Shown here: piece by piece, positions 26,621 to 38,384 of the stretch
Numbering within the stretch: the first letter of the stretch is position 1
How the letters are laid out: each line of letters begins with the position of its first letter
Assembly: GCF_034044635.1 (NCBI RefSeq)
Contig: NZ_JAXCLX010000004.1
Span: forward strand, 186,001-250,000
Direction of reading: 5' to 3'
DNA: 64,000 bases
Origin: Dongia rigui
GTDB lineage: Bacteria; Pseudomonadota; Alphaproteobacteria; Dongiales; Dongiaceae
The notes under the pieces: model-generated
Database searches by the model: none
What the model was told of the DNA's origin: nothing
What the model saw: only the letters and a program-made list of their open reading frames with translations
Program-made: the position numbers and the translations under genes

Positions 26621-28030
26621 TTAGGACGAGTAGTACATCTGGAATTCGATCGGATGCGGGGTGTGTTCGAGGGCGTAGACCTCTTCCCACTTCAGTTCCA
26701 GATAGGAGTCGATGAAGTCCTTCGTGAAGACATCGCCCTTGAGCAGGAACGAGTTGTCGGCCGAGAGGGCTTCCAGGGCTTCACGCAGGCTGCCGCAGAC
26801 CGTCGGAACCTGCTTCAACTCTTCCGGCGGAAGGTCATAGAGGTTCTTGTCCATCGGATCGCCCGGATGGATCTTGTTCGCGATGCCGTCGAGGCCTGCC
26901 ATCACCATGGCGGAGAAGGCGAGATAGACGTTCGCGGTCGGATCCGGGAAGCGGACTTCGACGCGCTTGCCCTTCGGGCTTGCCGTATAAGGGATACGGC
27001 ATGAAGCCGAACGGTTGCGCGACGAGTAGGCGAGGAGCACCGGCGCTTCGAAGCCCGGGATCAGGCGCTTATAGCTGTTGGTCGAGGGGTTGGTGAAGGC
27101 GTTGAGGGCCTTCGCATGCTTAATGATGCCGCCGATGTAATAGAGGCAGGTCTCGGAGAGATCCGCATAGCCGTTGCCGGCGAAGAGCGGCTGGCCGTTC
27201 TTCCAGATCGACTGGTGCACATGCATGCCCGAGCCGTTATCGCCCTTTACGGGTTTCGGCATGAAGGTCGCGGTCTTGCCATAGGCATGAGCGACGTTCT
27301 TCACGACATACTTGTACTTCTGCATGGCATCGGCGCACTGCACGAGCGTGCCAAACTTCACGCCCAGCTCATGCTGGGCCGGCGCCACTTCGTGGTGATG
27401 CTTTTCGACTTCGACGCCCATGGCAGCGAGGGTGGTCAGCATTTCGGCGCGGAGGTCGCCGGCCGAATCCAGCGGGGCCACCGGGAAGTAGCCACCCTTC
27501 ACCTTCATGCGGTGACCGTGGTTACCTTCCTCGAACTTCTTGTCGCTGACATAGGACGCCTCTTCCGAGGTGAACTCGACCGAGGTCTTCTGCATCGAGA
27601 CGGTGTAACGCACGTCATCGAAAACGAAGAATTCCGCTTCCGGACCGACATAGATGGTGTCGCCCACGCCCGAGCTCTTCACGAAGGCTTCGGCACGCTT
27701 GGCGATCGAACGCGGATCACGGCCGTAGTTCTGGCCCGTGAGCGGCTCCAGCACGTCGCAATAGATGATGAGCGAGGTCTGCGCGGCGAACGGGTCGAGC
27801 ACGGCCGTGCTGAGGTCCGGGGCCAGCGTCATGTCGCTTTCGTTGATGGCCTTCCAGCCGGCGATCGACGAACCGTCGAACATGACGCCTTCGGTCAGCA
27901 GATCCTCGTTCACGGTCGAAACGTGATGGGCGAGGTGGTGCCACTGACCCAGCGGATCGGTAAAGCGGAAGTCGACGTACTTGACGTCCTGTTCTTTGAT
28001 CAGATTGAGGATCGTCTTGATGTCAGACAT
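26621..28030 (-). CDS. glnA: Glutamine synthetase type I
   Basis: Makes glutamine from glutamate, ammonia and ATP, as a dodecamer. 469 residues as usual. Motifs: [18 protein letters not shown] near the N-terminus, [22 protein letters not shown] region ([14 protein letters not shown]), and the adenylylation Tyr in [10 protein letters not shown], so GlnE would modify it. It lies 48 bases downstream of glnB on the same strand; NtrC/sigma-54 control of the glnB promoter should also drive glnA. Confidence 0.97.
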   Translation of the reverse strand: MSDIKTILNLIKEQDVKYVDFRFTDPLGQWHHLAHHVSTVNEDLLTEGVMFDGSSIAGWKAINESDMTLAPDLSTAVLDPFAAQTSLIIYCDVLEPLTGQNYGRDPRSIAKRAEAFVKSSGVGDTIYVGPEAEFFVFDDVRYTVSMQKTSVEFTSEEASYVSDKKFEEGNHGHRMKVKGGYFPVAPLDSAGDLRAEMLTTLAAMGVEVEKHHHEVAPAQHELGVKFGTLVQCADAMQKYKYVVKNVAHAYGKTATFMPKPVKGDNGSGMHVHQSIWKNGQPLFAGNGYADLSETCLYYIGGIIKHAKALNAFTNPSTNSYKRLIPGFEAPVLLAYSSRNRSASCRIPYTASPKGKRVEVRFPDPTANVYLAFSAMVMAGLDGIANKIHPGDPMDKNLYDLPPEELKQVPTVCGSLREALEALSADNSFLLKGDVFTKDFIDSYLELKWEEVYALEHTPHPIEFQMYYSS

Positions 28031-28078
28031 GGGATGTTTCCTTGCGATGTCGTTTTTTGAAGGTGTTTCTGGTCAGGC

Positions 28079-29920
<1,842 letters not shown>

Positions 29921-29938
<18 letters not shown>

Positions 29939-31243
29939 GCGGCCGATCTTGCCCTCGGCAAAGCGGGCGAAGCGGAAGGCATTGAGATCAAGGCTCGGCT
30001 TGCCATCGACGATGATTTCGCTCGTCAGCTTACCGACGATCGGCCCCATCCCGAAGCCATGGCCAGTGAGGCCGGTGGCAAGTACCAGGCCCGGTACCTC
30101 GGCAACAGGCCCCAGCACGGGTATGCCATCCGGCATGAGATCGACATTCCCGGCCCAGCTCTCAATCGCCTGAACGCCCACCGCTGTGGGGAAGAGGCGC
30201 CCCAGTTGTGCCACGGCATTGCGAACGCGCTTCATGTTCGGCGGAATGATCGGGTCGCGATCGTGAATCCACTTCTGCCGCGCTTCCGGCCGCCAGGGTA
30301 AGCGATGCAGAAGATCCCGAATTGTGACTTCGTTGACGCAAAGCGCCGTTGCGTCGCGGTTATCCCACAGCGATGGCAGGAACGATCCCAGGGCGCGAAA
30401 GCGATCAAGGGTGATGTCGACATCGACCTTCAGCTCTTCGGCCAGATTGAGACTGCCGTCGCTGCGCTGCCGGAAGCCGATATGATGGCCATAGAAGGCG
30501 ATGCGGCTCAAAGCCGGCAGTGGATTGGTGCGCGAACAGGTGAATCGCGCCAATTGCTGCGGCAAGAACAGGCCCAGGCTCTTCATCACGCGAAAAGATG
30601 AGGCACCCGCGGCCAATACCACGTTTCTGGTCCGGATGGTGCCGGCTTCGGAGACAACCGCACTGACCGCACCGGCCTGACGGTCGATCGCCACGGCCCC
30701 GCAGCCTTCGAAAAAGAGAGCGCCGAGGTCAGTCGCTTTGCGTGCCAGGGCCGGCGAGGTCTTGCGTGGTTCTGCCTGGCCTTCCTTGGGTCCCCAGAGA
30801 CCACCTGGCCCAGGATCGACCAGCCCAGGGATGAGTGCCGACACTTCTCGTGAAGAGATGACCTTGGCGTCGATACCAAAGATGCGGTCGCGCGCAGCGC
30901 CGATCTCGAAGCGGGCAAGTTCCGCTTCATCGCGTGCCAGGAACAGGTTGCCTTCCTGGCGCCATTCGATGTCCTGGCCCAGCTCCGCCTCCAGCCCCTG
31001 CCAAAGTTTGAGGCCGGCAATCATGAGCGGTGTTTCCGCTGGGTCCCGGTCCATGGCGCGCACAAAGCCCCAGGCGCGGCCGGATTGCTGCCCGGCAATG
31101 CGCGACTTCTCCAGAACGACAACTTTCAAACCGCGTTTGGCGAGGTAATAGGCCGCAGCACAGCCCTGTATGCCGGCACCGATAATGACGGCGTCGGCTT
31201 CCGTGGGCAGAGGCTGCAGGCTGAATGTCGATAGGATTGGCAT
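29921..31243 (-). CDS. FAD-dependent oxidoreductase (DAO family)
   Basis: 440 residues. N-terminal Rossmann motif AVIIGAGIQGCAAAYYLAKRG and C-terminal DAO motif GLTGHGFGMGPIVGKLTSEI. Members oxidise D-amino acids, sarcosine, glycine or similar. The substrate cannot be read from sequence. It converges with the amine oxidase, with an 18-base overlap, so there may be mutual transcriptional interference. ATG 31243. Confidence 0.9.
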
Positions 31244-31426
31244 GCAACACTCTTAGCCAATGGTGGCGGCGCTGTGAAGCGATCCATGCAAGATGGCGAT
31301 CTGCCAAGGCTGATCGGATCGTCATTGTGTCGGGCTGTTGAACCTTTCCTGCGCTCGCCGCGACACAGCCTGCATATCGGGTGGCGGGCCGTCTTGGGTC
31401 GCCCAAATCAGATAAAGGACTTTCCG

Positions 31427-31840
31427 ATGGATCTGCGCAGCATTTACCTCGTCGACCAGGGCCGCATCGCCCGCCTGCCATATTTCGGCTTCAGCCTGGC
31501 ACTGACTGTCCCCTACATGATCGTTGCCTATCTTCTGGCAAGCCTTCTGGGTGTCTTTGGCGGCGTCCTGGTGCTGGCACTCTATGCCATCATCGCCTAT
31601 CCCTATTATTGCCTGATGGCCAAGCGCCTGCAGGATTTCGGCCAGCCTGGGAAATACGCGGTCGTGGTCATCGGCGTTGGCGTTGCCGCCGCCTTGCTGC
31701 AATTCGTCGAAGCGCTGCAAGGCGTGTCCATGGCAATCAGTGCTGTGCAGACCATTGTCGGCCTGGTCATCCTCTTCGTGCCGGGTAATCCGGCCGACAA
31801 CGCCTATGGCGCCCCGCCCAGCAAGCTCGCCACGGCTTGA
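31427..31840 (+). CDS. DUF805 membrane protein
   Basis: 137 residues beginning at ATG 31427. The core has DQGRIARLPYFGFSLALTVPY, the GRI(A/G)R-x-x-Y-F/W pattern of DUF805, with three to four transmembrane segments. Function unknown. It has the opposite strand to the upstream oxidoreductase; the gap of 183 bases holds the shared promoter region. It ends at a bidirectional terminator. Confidence 0.87.
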   Translation: MDLRSIYLVDQGRIARLPYFGFSLALTVPYMIVAYLLASLLGVFGGVLVLALYAIIAYPYYCLMAKRLQDFGQPGKYAVVVIGVGVAAALLQFVEALQGVSMAISAVQTIVGLVILFVPGNPADNAYGAPPSKLATA

Positions 31841-31870
31841 TCTGCCGAAATAATCGGGGGCAAAAAGAGC

Positions 31871-31910
31871 AGGGCGGGGGAAGCCATCGCTTCTCCCGCC
31901 CTTCTTTACT
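31871..31910. terminator. Bidirectional terminator between DUF805 and aminotransferase genes
   Basis: Stem agggcgggggaagc/gcttctcccgccct (one G-T pair) with a CATC loop. T-rich sequence follows on the plus strand (tctttactt) and a T5 stretch on the minus strand (from caaaaagag in complement), so it can end both convergent transcripts. Confidence 0.8.
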
Positions 31911-31930
31911 TCAGACGTATCGTCCGCGTC

Positions 31931-33115
31931 TTAGGCGGCCTTGCGCTTTTCCAGGAAGCTGCCGATGCGCTTGATGGCCTCGCCGATGTTCTCGATCGAG
32001 TTGGCATAGGAGATGCGCAGATAGCCTTCGCCGTAGGAGCCGAAGCTGGTGCCGGCGATGCTGGCGACGCCAGCTTCGTCCAGCAGTGCGACTTCCAGCG
32101 CCTTCGACTTGAAGCCCGTGCCCTTGATGTTCGGGAAGGCGTAGAAAGCGCCATAAGGCGTGATGCAGGAAACGCCCGGCAGCTTGTTGAGCTCGGAAAC
32201 CGTGAAGCGGCGGCGTTCGTCAAAAGCCACCATCATCTTGGCAACTTCGTCTTTGGGGCCGGTCAGGGCGGCAAGACCCGCCCACTGCGCCGAAGCATTG
32301 ACGCAGGAATGGACGTTGATGCACAGGCGGGTTGCGTGCTCGATGAGGCTCTTGGGCCAGACCGAATAGCCCATGCGCCAGCCGGTCATGGCATAGGTCT
32401 TCGACCAGCCATCCAGCATGATCAGGCGGTCGGCGATCTGCGGATACTTCAGGAACGAGGTATGCACCTTGCCGTCATAGAGCATCTCGGAATAGATCTC
32501 GTCCGACATGATGGCGACGTTCGGGTGCTTCTCCAGACCCTTCACCAGTTTGTCGATCTCGTCCTTCTCGACGATGCCGCCGGTCGGATTGGCCGGCGAA
32601 TTGACGATAATGAGGCGGGTCTTGGGCGTGATGCGCGACAGCACGTCCTCGGCCTTGAAGCCGAAACCGTTCTCCTCAAGGAGCGGCAGTGGCACCGGCG
32701 TGGCGCCTGAGAACTTGATGGTCGATTCGTAGATCGGGAAGCCCGGATTCGGATAGATGATCTCGGCGCCCGGTTCGCCGAACATCATGATGGCGAAATA
32801 CATGGTGACCTTGCCGCCCGGCACGATCAGCACATTGTTGGGGTCGACGGTGGTGATGCCGTGGCGGCGGTTGAGGTCGTCGGCGACGGCCTGGCGCACT
32901 TCGGGGATGCCATTGGCTGGCGTGTAGCCGTGATGGCCGTCCTTGAGGGCCTTCATGCCGGCTTCGACGATATGGGCCGGGGTCTGGAAATCCGGCTGGC
33001 CGATGGAGAGGGCGACGATGCTGCGGCCCTGGGCGCGGAGGGCATTGGCGCGGGCCAGCACCTCGAAGGCGGATTCGGTTCCAAGGCGGCTCATGCCGCC
33101 GGCAAGCTGAAGCAT
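31931..33115 (-). CDS. PLP-dependent aminotransferase (aspartate aminotransferase family)
   Basis: 394 residues from ATG 33115, which has GGGGAAAG in front; the longer frame upstream is unlikely. Motifs: ALSIGQPDFQTPAHIV, the N-P-A-N-P-T-G substrate loop (NSPANPTGGIV) and the catalytic Lys in DGWSKTYAMTGWRMGY. It belongs to the AspC/type I fold family that transfers amino groups between aspartate or related amino acids and 2-oxo acids. Exact substrate unknown. It is separated from the tRNA-His region by about 240 bases. Confidence 0.92.
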   Translation of the reverse strand: MLQLAGGMSRLGTESAFEVLARANALRAQGRSIVALSIGQPDFQTPAHIVEAGMKALKDGHHGYTPANGIPEVRQAVADDLNRRHGITTVDPNNVLIVPGGKVTMYFAIMMFGEPGAEIIYPNPGFPIYESTIKFSGATPVPLPLLEENGFGFKAEDVLSRITPKTRLIIVNSPANPTGGIVEKDEIDKLVKGLEKHPNVAIMSDEIYSEMLYDGKVHTSFLKYPQIADRLIMLDGWSKTYAMTGWRMGYSVWPKSLIEHATRLCINVHSCVNASAQWAGLAALTGPKDEVAKMMVAFDERRRFTVSELNKLPGVSCITPYGAFYAFPNIKGTGFKSKALEVALLDEAGVASIAGTSFGSYGEGYLRISYANSIENIGEAIKRIGSFLEKRKAA

Positions 33116-33353
33116 TGGTCTTTCCCCGGGATAAATGGTCTTACCGGCCCTGGTTTGCCCGGCCGGAACGGATCGGCAGTTTAGGTCCGGCGCCACGCCT
33201 TGAGAGGCTCTACGCGACGGATTGTTATACCTGGGCGACAGCAGGGTTTTCTGGGATGCGCCCCCCGGATGGCCCGCAAATCCTTGACGGCGGGGGTAGG
33301 GTCGTTTACATCGCTGGCCGCGTGCCGGGCCAACGTCCGGCCACGCCCCCGGT

Positions 33354-33431
33354 GGCGGGTGTAGCTCAATTGGTTAGAGCGCCGGATTGTGATTCCGGAG
33401 GTTGCGGATTCAAGTTCCGTCACTCGCCCCA
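33354..33431 (+). tRNA. tRNA-His (GTG)
   Basis: Starts with the extra G-1 and an 8-bp acceptor pairing GGCGGGTG/CACTCGCC, D arm GCTCAATTGGTTAGAGC, anticodon stem with loop TTGTGAT (anticodon GTG), T arm GCGGA-TTCAAGT-TCCGT, and encoded CCA. The G-1:C73 pair is a tRNA-His identity element. Confidence 0.96.
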
Positions 33432-33565
33432 TTTTCCCACGCGAATCTACCAACAAAATCAAAGCCGTTTGGCCAGTGATCCCCGCATTTGGCTTAAATG
33501 CCAAAAGTTGCGCCAATCGACCTATCGGTTATGGTTAAGCAACCTATGGCTGAATCTGGAATCAC

Positions 33566-34816
33566 ATGTCGCGGCCGCTGTCGTTCCTTGCGTATTCCTC
33601 CGCGTTGATCGCGATCTTCATTGGCCTGCCATCGGCGGCATCGGCCAAGGCGCAAACGGACTATTTGGCGTTGTGCCGGGCCGACAGCGTCACGGATCGC
33701 CTCCGCGTTGAAGCCTGCGGTTTTGCGGGACACAACGAGGCCTTGCCGGCCGATGCGCGTGCCGACGCCTTGTCCCGCCGTGCCCAGGTAATTGCGGGAG
33801 TGATTGCGGGGCAGGCAAAGGGGGATGGCGACTTTGCGCTGCGCGACCTCGCGCGGGCGGATTTCGAGGAAGCGCTGCGCCTCGCCCCCGAAAATACCGA
33901 CATCAAGCGGCGCTATCTCGCCTTCAACAATCACTGGACCGGCAAAGCAGACGCGCAACTGGCAACCGCGAACGCCCTGCTGACCGAAAATGGCGAAGAT
34001 CCTGAAGCGCTGTTGCAGCGCGGCCTGGCCTATATGCGCAAGGGCGACAACGCGAAGGCACTCGCGGATGTGATGAAGTCGGCCGAACTCGACCCCAGCA
34101 ATGTCGAAGCCTTCATCGCGATGGGCCAACTCCTCACCAACATGATGCGCAACGAGGAGTCTTACCAAGCCTACACCAAGGCGTTGGAACTGGCGCCCGC
34201 CCGCGACGAGATCCGGCTGCAGCGGATGGGGCCGGCGTTGGTCGCCCAGCATTTCGATGCGGTCAGGGAAGATGGCGATCTGACGTTGGGCGGCAAGTTC
34301 GCCAAGACGCCTCTGTGGGATGTGCGCGGCGCTGCCAATTACATGCTTCAAGACTACAAGACCGCGGCTGGGGACTTTGCCGAGCAACTCAAGCTCGACC
34401 GGCTGGGCGTGCGTGCCTTGGTTTGGCGGTTCCTGGCGCAGTACCGCGCTGGTATGGCCGGCAAGGACGAAGCCGCGGACAAAGCCAGGGAGTTGGGCGA
34501 TCATTGGCCGTCTTCAGTTTTCGCATTCTTTGCTGGTTCTGCTGCCGAGACCGACATCTTCGCCCAGATCGACCGGTCACCGGCGGAACTGCGCGCAACC
34601 CGCCTTGCCCAGGCGCATTTCTTTATCGCCGAATGGGGCCTCGTGACCCAGGCACCGCCAGCTTCCGTCACGCAACATCTTCTTGCCCTGCGTGATGCGG
34701 GGATTGCCTTTGGCATGGTCCAGACGACGCTCATGGGCGAACCGGCCGTTATGAACGATAACAACATTCTTGAGATGTCGGTCGGTACCGCGAGATTGCG
34801 CGAGGTCGCGCCATGA
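33566..34816 (+). CDS. TPR repeat protein, secreted
   Basis: 416 residues. A signal peptide ends near LPSAASAKA. The mature part holds tetratricopeptide helix pairs (for example DFEEALRLAPENTDIKRRYL, EDPEALLQRGLAYMRKGD, KSAELDPSNVEAFIAMGQLL), which usually scaffold protein complexes. It probably acts in the periplasm, partner unknown. Its stop codon overlaps the start of the next TPR gene (ATGA), so the two are translationally coupled. Start ATG 33566. Confidence 0.85.
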   Translation: MSRPLSFLAYSSALIAIFIGLPSAASAKAQTDYLALCRADSVTDRLRVEACGFAGHNEALPADARADALSRRAQVIAGVIAGQAKGDGDFALRDLARADFEEALRLAPENTDIKRRYLAFNNHWTGKADAQLATANALLTENGEDPEALLQRGLAYMRKGDNAKALADVMKSAELDPSNVEAFIAMGQLLTNMMRNEESYQAYTKALELAPARDEIRLQRMGPALVAQHFDAVREDGDLTLGGKFAKTPLWDVRGAANYMLQDYKTAAGDFAEQLKLDRLGVRALVWRFLAQYRAGMAGKDEAADKARELGDHWPSSVFAFFAGSAAETDIFAQIDRSPAELRATRLAQAHFFIAEWGLVTQAPPASVTQHLLALRDAGIAFGMVQTTLMGEPAVMNDNNILEMSVGTARLREVAP

Positions 34817-36795
34817 GCCGAATTCTCATCGTCGTTGCATTCATCCTGGCGATCGCACTCGGTGGCGTCGCGGGCTATCTCTCAGTGGACAAGGCCCCGC
34901 CGCAAGTTCCAGCGCCAGCCGTCGTCGCACAGCCAGAAATGCCGACAATGGCGGCACAAGCATCCGATGACGGGGATTACGGCCCGGATTGGCCGATCTG
35001 CCGCGACATGTCGAACGACCCGACGCTCCGCTTCCGGGCGTGCGACAACGTGCTTGCCAAGGGCGGGCTGACGCAACGGCATCAGTCTTGGGCGCTCAAT
35101 AATCGCGGCACCGCAAACCTGGGTATGAACAATGTCGAAGCGGCGATTAAGGACTTCAGCACGGCCTCGAAGATCGATCCGGGCAGCGCATCGCCATATA
35201 TCAACCTTGCCAACATTGCCCGCAAATACGGCCGTCTTGCCGAGGCACTCGAACTGACAGACAAGGCGATCGCGCTCAGCCCGAGCGACGATGTCTATTG
35301 CGTACGCGCCGCCACATTGCGCGATCTCGGTCGGGTGGAGGAAGGTCTTGCCGCCACCGATGCAGCTGAAAAGCTGGGGCCCCTGTCAGATTGCACCAAG
35401 TTCATTCGCGCTCATTTGCTGGAGTTGCACGGTCAGAACGAAATGGCGCTTTTGGCGCAGGCCGATATCGGCGAGAACGACAAAGCAGCCAGCGCCGCCG
35501 CCTGCCAGCGCGCACGTTTGAAAGCCCAGGAAGGGAAGCTGCGCGAAGCCTTCGATCTCTATGCCCAGGGCATGCGCCTCGATGCGGATAATAGATGCGC
35601 GGTTGCCAACGCAGCTCTCTATGCCCCTTACGCGATGCCCTTCGACGAGGCCTTGGTGTTCATCAAGGAGGCGATGCACACACATCCCAGTCTTCTTGAA
35701 CTGAATTGCAACCTTGGCCAGGTCTATGAAATGCAGGACGAGAATCGCCTGGCGCTTGCTGCCTATAACGCTGCGATCGAAGGTGTGCCGACAGCCAAAT
35801 GCGGCTTTGCCCAGCGCGCCAGATATTGGGCCCAGCAAGGGGATCTGACGGCGGCCCTGAAGGACTACGACATCGCCAGTCGTTTGCCGCCAGAGAGAAG
35901 CGACATCTGGAAGGGCCGGGCCAAGGTCATGGCAAAACTCGGCCGCAGCCAGGACGCTCTGGCCAGCTACGACCGGGCGCTTGCGCAGGCTCCGGAAGAT
36001 GCCGAAGCGCTGCAGGAACGGGGTGACTTGAGAATGGCCCTGCAATTCTATCCGCAGGCCAGCGAGGATTTTGCAGCGTTGGTGTCGTTGAAGCCGGGGG
36101 CGGGGTACGGGCATTATCGATTGGCACTTGCGCGCTTTGCCACAAAGTCTTCCAAGGGGGCCGTCCAGGCCTGTGCCCAGTTGCCGGCCGGAGATGCGTG
36201 GGAAGATGCCTGCAGGCTGCTCAGCGCCGAAGCACAGCTGATGGGTGGCGACCCGGCTGGCGCCATCGCGGCGCTCGAGCAAATGGCTTTGCAATCCCCC
36301 ATACGCCGGCACGCCGATCTTTTGGCGGTGGGTATCCTGCTGATGAACGGCGAGGTTGAAAGGGCAGCGGCCGCCATTGATAGATACCGCGCCACTTATC
36401 CGGATCAGCTATATGGCGCCGTCTGGGCTGCACTCGTCGCACGGGCCGCCAATAAGCCTATTCCAGCAGATGTCACCTCCCTTTCCGACCGCAACGACAT
36501 TTGGCCGATGCCTGTGCTGCGCCGACTTGTGCAGGGCGGGCAGCCGGCCGACCTGCTGGCGGCTGCCGAGACGCCGGACCCACGCTTGTCGCGACAACGG
36601 CTAGGCGAGGCAGAATTTTATCTGGGTGTCGGCGCGATGCTTGATGGCGATGCAAATGCCGCCGCCAGGTATTTCAAGAAGGCCGTGGAGACCGGCTATG
36701 CCGAGCAGGCGAAGGAGGCTTATCCGGCCGCTTACAGTTTCTCGAACGGGCAGGAATTTGCCATGGCGGCCTGGGCTGCATCCGATGAACATTGA
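34813..36795 (+). CDS. TPR repeat protein, second
   Basis: 660 residues. An N-terminal hydrophobic segment (about 5-25, ILIVVAFILAIALGGVAG) serves as membrane anchor or signal. The mature part contains many TPR helix pairs (for example NNRGTANLGMNNVEAAIKDF, KIDPGSASPYINLANIA, LTAALKDYDIASRLPPERSD, SQDALASYDRALAQAPED) covering about residues 90-480, and a C-terminal helical tail. Probably a large TPR superhelix paired with the preceding protein through translational coupling. No enzymatic domain is seen. Confidence 0.85.
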   Translation: MSRILIVVAFILAIALGGVAGYLSVDKAPPQVPAPAVVAQPEMPTMAAQASDDGDYGPDWPICRDMSNDPTLRFRACDNVLAKGGLTQRHQSWALNNRGTANLGMNNVEAAIKDFSTASKIDPGSASPYINLANIARKYGRLAEALELTDKAIALSPSDDVYCVRAATLRDLGRVEEGLAATDAAEKLGPLSDCTKFIRAHLLELHGQNEMALLAQADIGENDKAASAAACQRARLKAQEGKLREAFDLYAQGMRLDADNRCAVANAALYAPYAMPFDEALVFIKEAMHTHPSLLELNCNLGQVYEMQDENRLALAAYNAAIEGVPTAKCGFAQRARYWAQQGDLTAALKDYDIASRLPPERSDIWKGRAKVMAKLGRSQDALASYDRALAQAPEDAEALQERGDLRMALQFYPQASEDFAALVSLKPGAGYGHYRLALARFATKSSKGAVQACAQLPAGDAWEDACRLLSAEAQLMGGDPAGAIAALEQMALQSPIRRHADLLAVGILLMNGEVERAAAAIDRYRATYPDQLYGAVWAALVARAANKPIPADVTSLSDRNDIWPMPVLRRLVQGGQPADLLAAAETPDPRLSRQRLGEAEFYLGVGAMLDGDANAAARYFKKAVETGYAEQAKEAYPAAYSFSNGQEFAMAAWAASDEH

Positions 36796-36984
36796 GCGAG
36801 AGGATAAGGCATGCTGCATCGCAGCATTTCGCAATCACTCAAATTTCCATGGAATCTTCGCGCCGCACCCCCGGTGAAGTCTTTCGCTTGCTTTCGAAAG
36901 ATGCGCGATTTGTTTGGTCCTGCCAAAACGTTGGCCGAATAAAACCTACCGTGACTTCCGTTTGAAATTTGGCTAGGGTTCTCT

Positions 36985-37006
36985 CCGTCGACTGGGGAGT
37001 CGACGG
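36985..37006. terminator. Strong hairpin after the TPR operon
   Basis: Perfect inverted repeat, ccgtcgact then GGGG then agtcgacgg. It has no T run on either side, so it may be a Rho-associated or RNA-stabilising element rather than a standard terminator. Confidence 0.45.
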
Positions 37007-37101
37007 GTTAAAATAAAGACTAACAGAGACCGCACGGTCCAAGTTCTGGGACGACCACAAGGTTCAAAATTCGGTGGGGGAGGGACCTTTTTCGGGTCCA
37101 T

Positions 37102-37134
37102 AAAGAGGCAGGTCCGGATCGGATCTGCCTCTTT
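37102..37134. terminator. Long hairpin near the 3' end of the glycosylase gene
   Basis: aaagaggcaggtcc pairs with ggatctgcctcttt (14 bp including one G-T) around a 5-base loop. The A and T ends of the arms give short U tails in both directions, so it may terminate both convergent transcripts. Confidence 0.6.
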
Positions 37135-37142
37135 CCATTTGA

Positions 37143-37700
37143 TCAATATGCCATCCCGGCCTTGACCGCCTTCAGCCAGGGCGGACCGAGCTTGGCGATC
37201 TTGGCGTAGACTGGGCAGTCCTCGGCGTGGGTCCCAGGCAGATACCCGATCGACATCAGGAACTCGCCGACGATTTCGCCGCCCGTAAAGACGAACTCCC
37301 GCTTGAAAAGCTTCACCCACTCAGCTTTCGTCTTGGGATGGTGCGCGGCAAGCCAGGCCGCGAACGAGCCGTGGCTCTTCTGCAGGACCTGGATCCGCTT
37401 GGCGTTTTCGATTGCCGCATTCACCTTCAGCTTGTTGCGAATGATGCCGGCATCGCCGAGCAGCCGCTCGCGCTGCTTGTCGCCATAACGCGCCACCTTG
37501 GCGATATCGAAACCGCTATAGGCCGCGCGGAAGGATTCCTGCTTCTTCAGGATGGTAAGCCATGAAAGGCCGGCCTGGTTGATCTCCAGGACCAGACGCT
37601 CGAACAACTCGTTATCGTCGGCAATCGGGAAGCCGTAATGATGTTCGTGATAGGGCCCGTGGAACTCATGGCCCGGCGCGATCCGGCAATAGCTGCTCAT
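37143..37700 (-). CDS. tag: DNA-3-methyladenine glycosylase I
   Basis: 185 residues, TagI family. It excises 3-methyladenine from alkylated DNA in base excision repair. Seen: N-terminal Cys/His for zinc (CRIAPGHEF, then HEHHYG), the pocket motif LEINQAGLSWLTILKKQESFR with the conserved Glu, and C-terminal zinc ligands in HAEDC (His and Cys four residues apart). It is followed, on the same strand, by the DUF1467 gene and methylmalonyl-CoA epimerase upstream in the transcript (spacing 11 and 10 bases), so the three are probably one operon. Confidence 0.93.
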   Translation of the reverse strand: MSSYCRIAPGHEFHGPYHEHHYGFPIADDNELFERLVLEINQAGLSWLTILKKQESFRAAYSGFDIAKVARYGDKQRERLLGDAGIIRNKLKVNAAIENAKRIQVLQKSHGSFAAWLAAHHPKTKAEWVKLFKREFVFTGGEIVGEFLMSIGYLPGTHAEDCPVYAKIAKLGPPWLKAVKAGMAY

Positions 37701-37711
37701 GCAAAACCCTT

Positions 37712-37969
37712 TTAGAAGCCGACCTTGTCGATCAATTCCAGCAGGGTAAAGCCATAGACGTGAAAGAACATAAAGGCAACACCCCAGATTGCTGCGGCAA
37801 TCAGCGTGGTCGCGATGGCCTTTTTGAACAGCATGGGGTTGGCGGGGGCGCCAGGGTCATGACCGGCTTCGTTCTGCTCAGTACGACGGACACCCCAGGG
37901 CAGGACCGCGAACAAGGTCAGCCACCAGATCACGACGTACATAAAAATTTGCGTCATTACACCTGACAT
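37712..37969 (-). CDS. DUF1467 family membrane protein
   Basis: 85 residues from the ATG at 37969; the longer upstream frame overlaps the epimerase gene. Two transmembrane segments (VVIWWLTLFAVLPWG, then ATTLIAAAIWGVAFMFF) separated by a short loop VRRTEQNEAGHDPGAPANPMLFKKAI, which matches the DUF1467 pattern. The mce-DUF1467 order is common in alphaproteobacteria. Function unknown; an inner-membrane location is clear. Confidence 0.88.
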   Translation of the reverse strand: MSGVMTQIFMYVVIWWLTLFAVLPWGVRRTEQNEAGHDPGAPANPMLFKKAIATTLIAAAIWGVAFMFFHVYGFTLLELIDKVGF

Positions 37970-37979
37970 ATTTACGCAC

Positions 37980-38384
37980 TCACGCCTGTTCCAGTTCGAT
38001 AAGTGTGCCCAGAAAATCCTTGGGGTGCAGGAACAGGACCGGCTTGTCGTGGGCACCGATCTTGGGCTCGCCATCCCCGAGCACACGGGCCCCCGTTGCC
38101 TTCAACTGGTCGCGCGCGGCCAGAATATCATCAACCTCATAGCAGATGTGATGGATGCCGCCTGCGGGATTGCGCCCCAGAAACGCGCCGATGGGGGAAT
38201 CGGCCCCCAGCGGATGAAGGAGTTCGATCTTGGTATTCCCGAGATCGATGAAGATGACCGTAACGCCGTGCTTTGGCTGCGGCACCGGGGCTGACACCTT
38301 GGCGCCCAAAGTATCGCGATAAAGGGCCGCCGCCTGGTCGAGGTCCGGAACAGCAATGGCAACGTGGTTGAGGCGACCGATCAT
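37980..38384 (-). CDS. mce: Methylmalonyl-CoA epimerase
   Basis: 134-residue VOC-fold enzyme that interconverts the two methylmalonyl-CoA epimers in propionyl-CoA metabolism. Metal-ligand candidates are His in LNHVAIAVPDLD, Glu in KIELLHPL, His in GIHHICYEV and Glu in LIELEQ. The ATG at 38384 starts at the family N-terminus (MIGRLNHVAIA); the longer frame upstream is rejected. The gene heads a minus-strand set with DUF1467 and tag. Confidence 0.93.
   Translation of the reverse strand: MIGRLNHVAIAVPDLDQAAALYRDTLGAKVSAPVPQPKHGVTVIFIDLGNTKIELLHPLGADSPIGAFLGRNPAGGIHHICYEVDDILAARDQLKATGARVLGDGEPKIGAHDKPVLFLHPKDFLGTLIELEQA

Larger units (their letters stand above)
36796..37142. other. Hairpin-rich intergenic region
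   Basis: 347 bases between the TPR genes and the convergent glycosylase gene contain no supported gene. Two strong inverted repeats are present: a perfect 9-bp stem with GGGG loop at 36985-37006, and a 14-bp stem (with G-T pairs) at 37102-37134. There is also the short palindrome CTTTCGAAAG at 36891-36900. They could be terminators of the two convergent transcripts, or part of a small RNA. Confidence 0.5.

Noticed and set aside
27116..28060. Long plus-strand open frame of 314 codons over glnA
   Set aside because: It is antisense to the clearly coding glnA gene, with no family motif; a shadow of high-GC coding sequence.
31274..31426. Upstream extension of the DUF805 frame
   Set aside because: The N-terminal 51 codons carry no domain, and the DUF805 start motif begins near ATG 31427.
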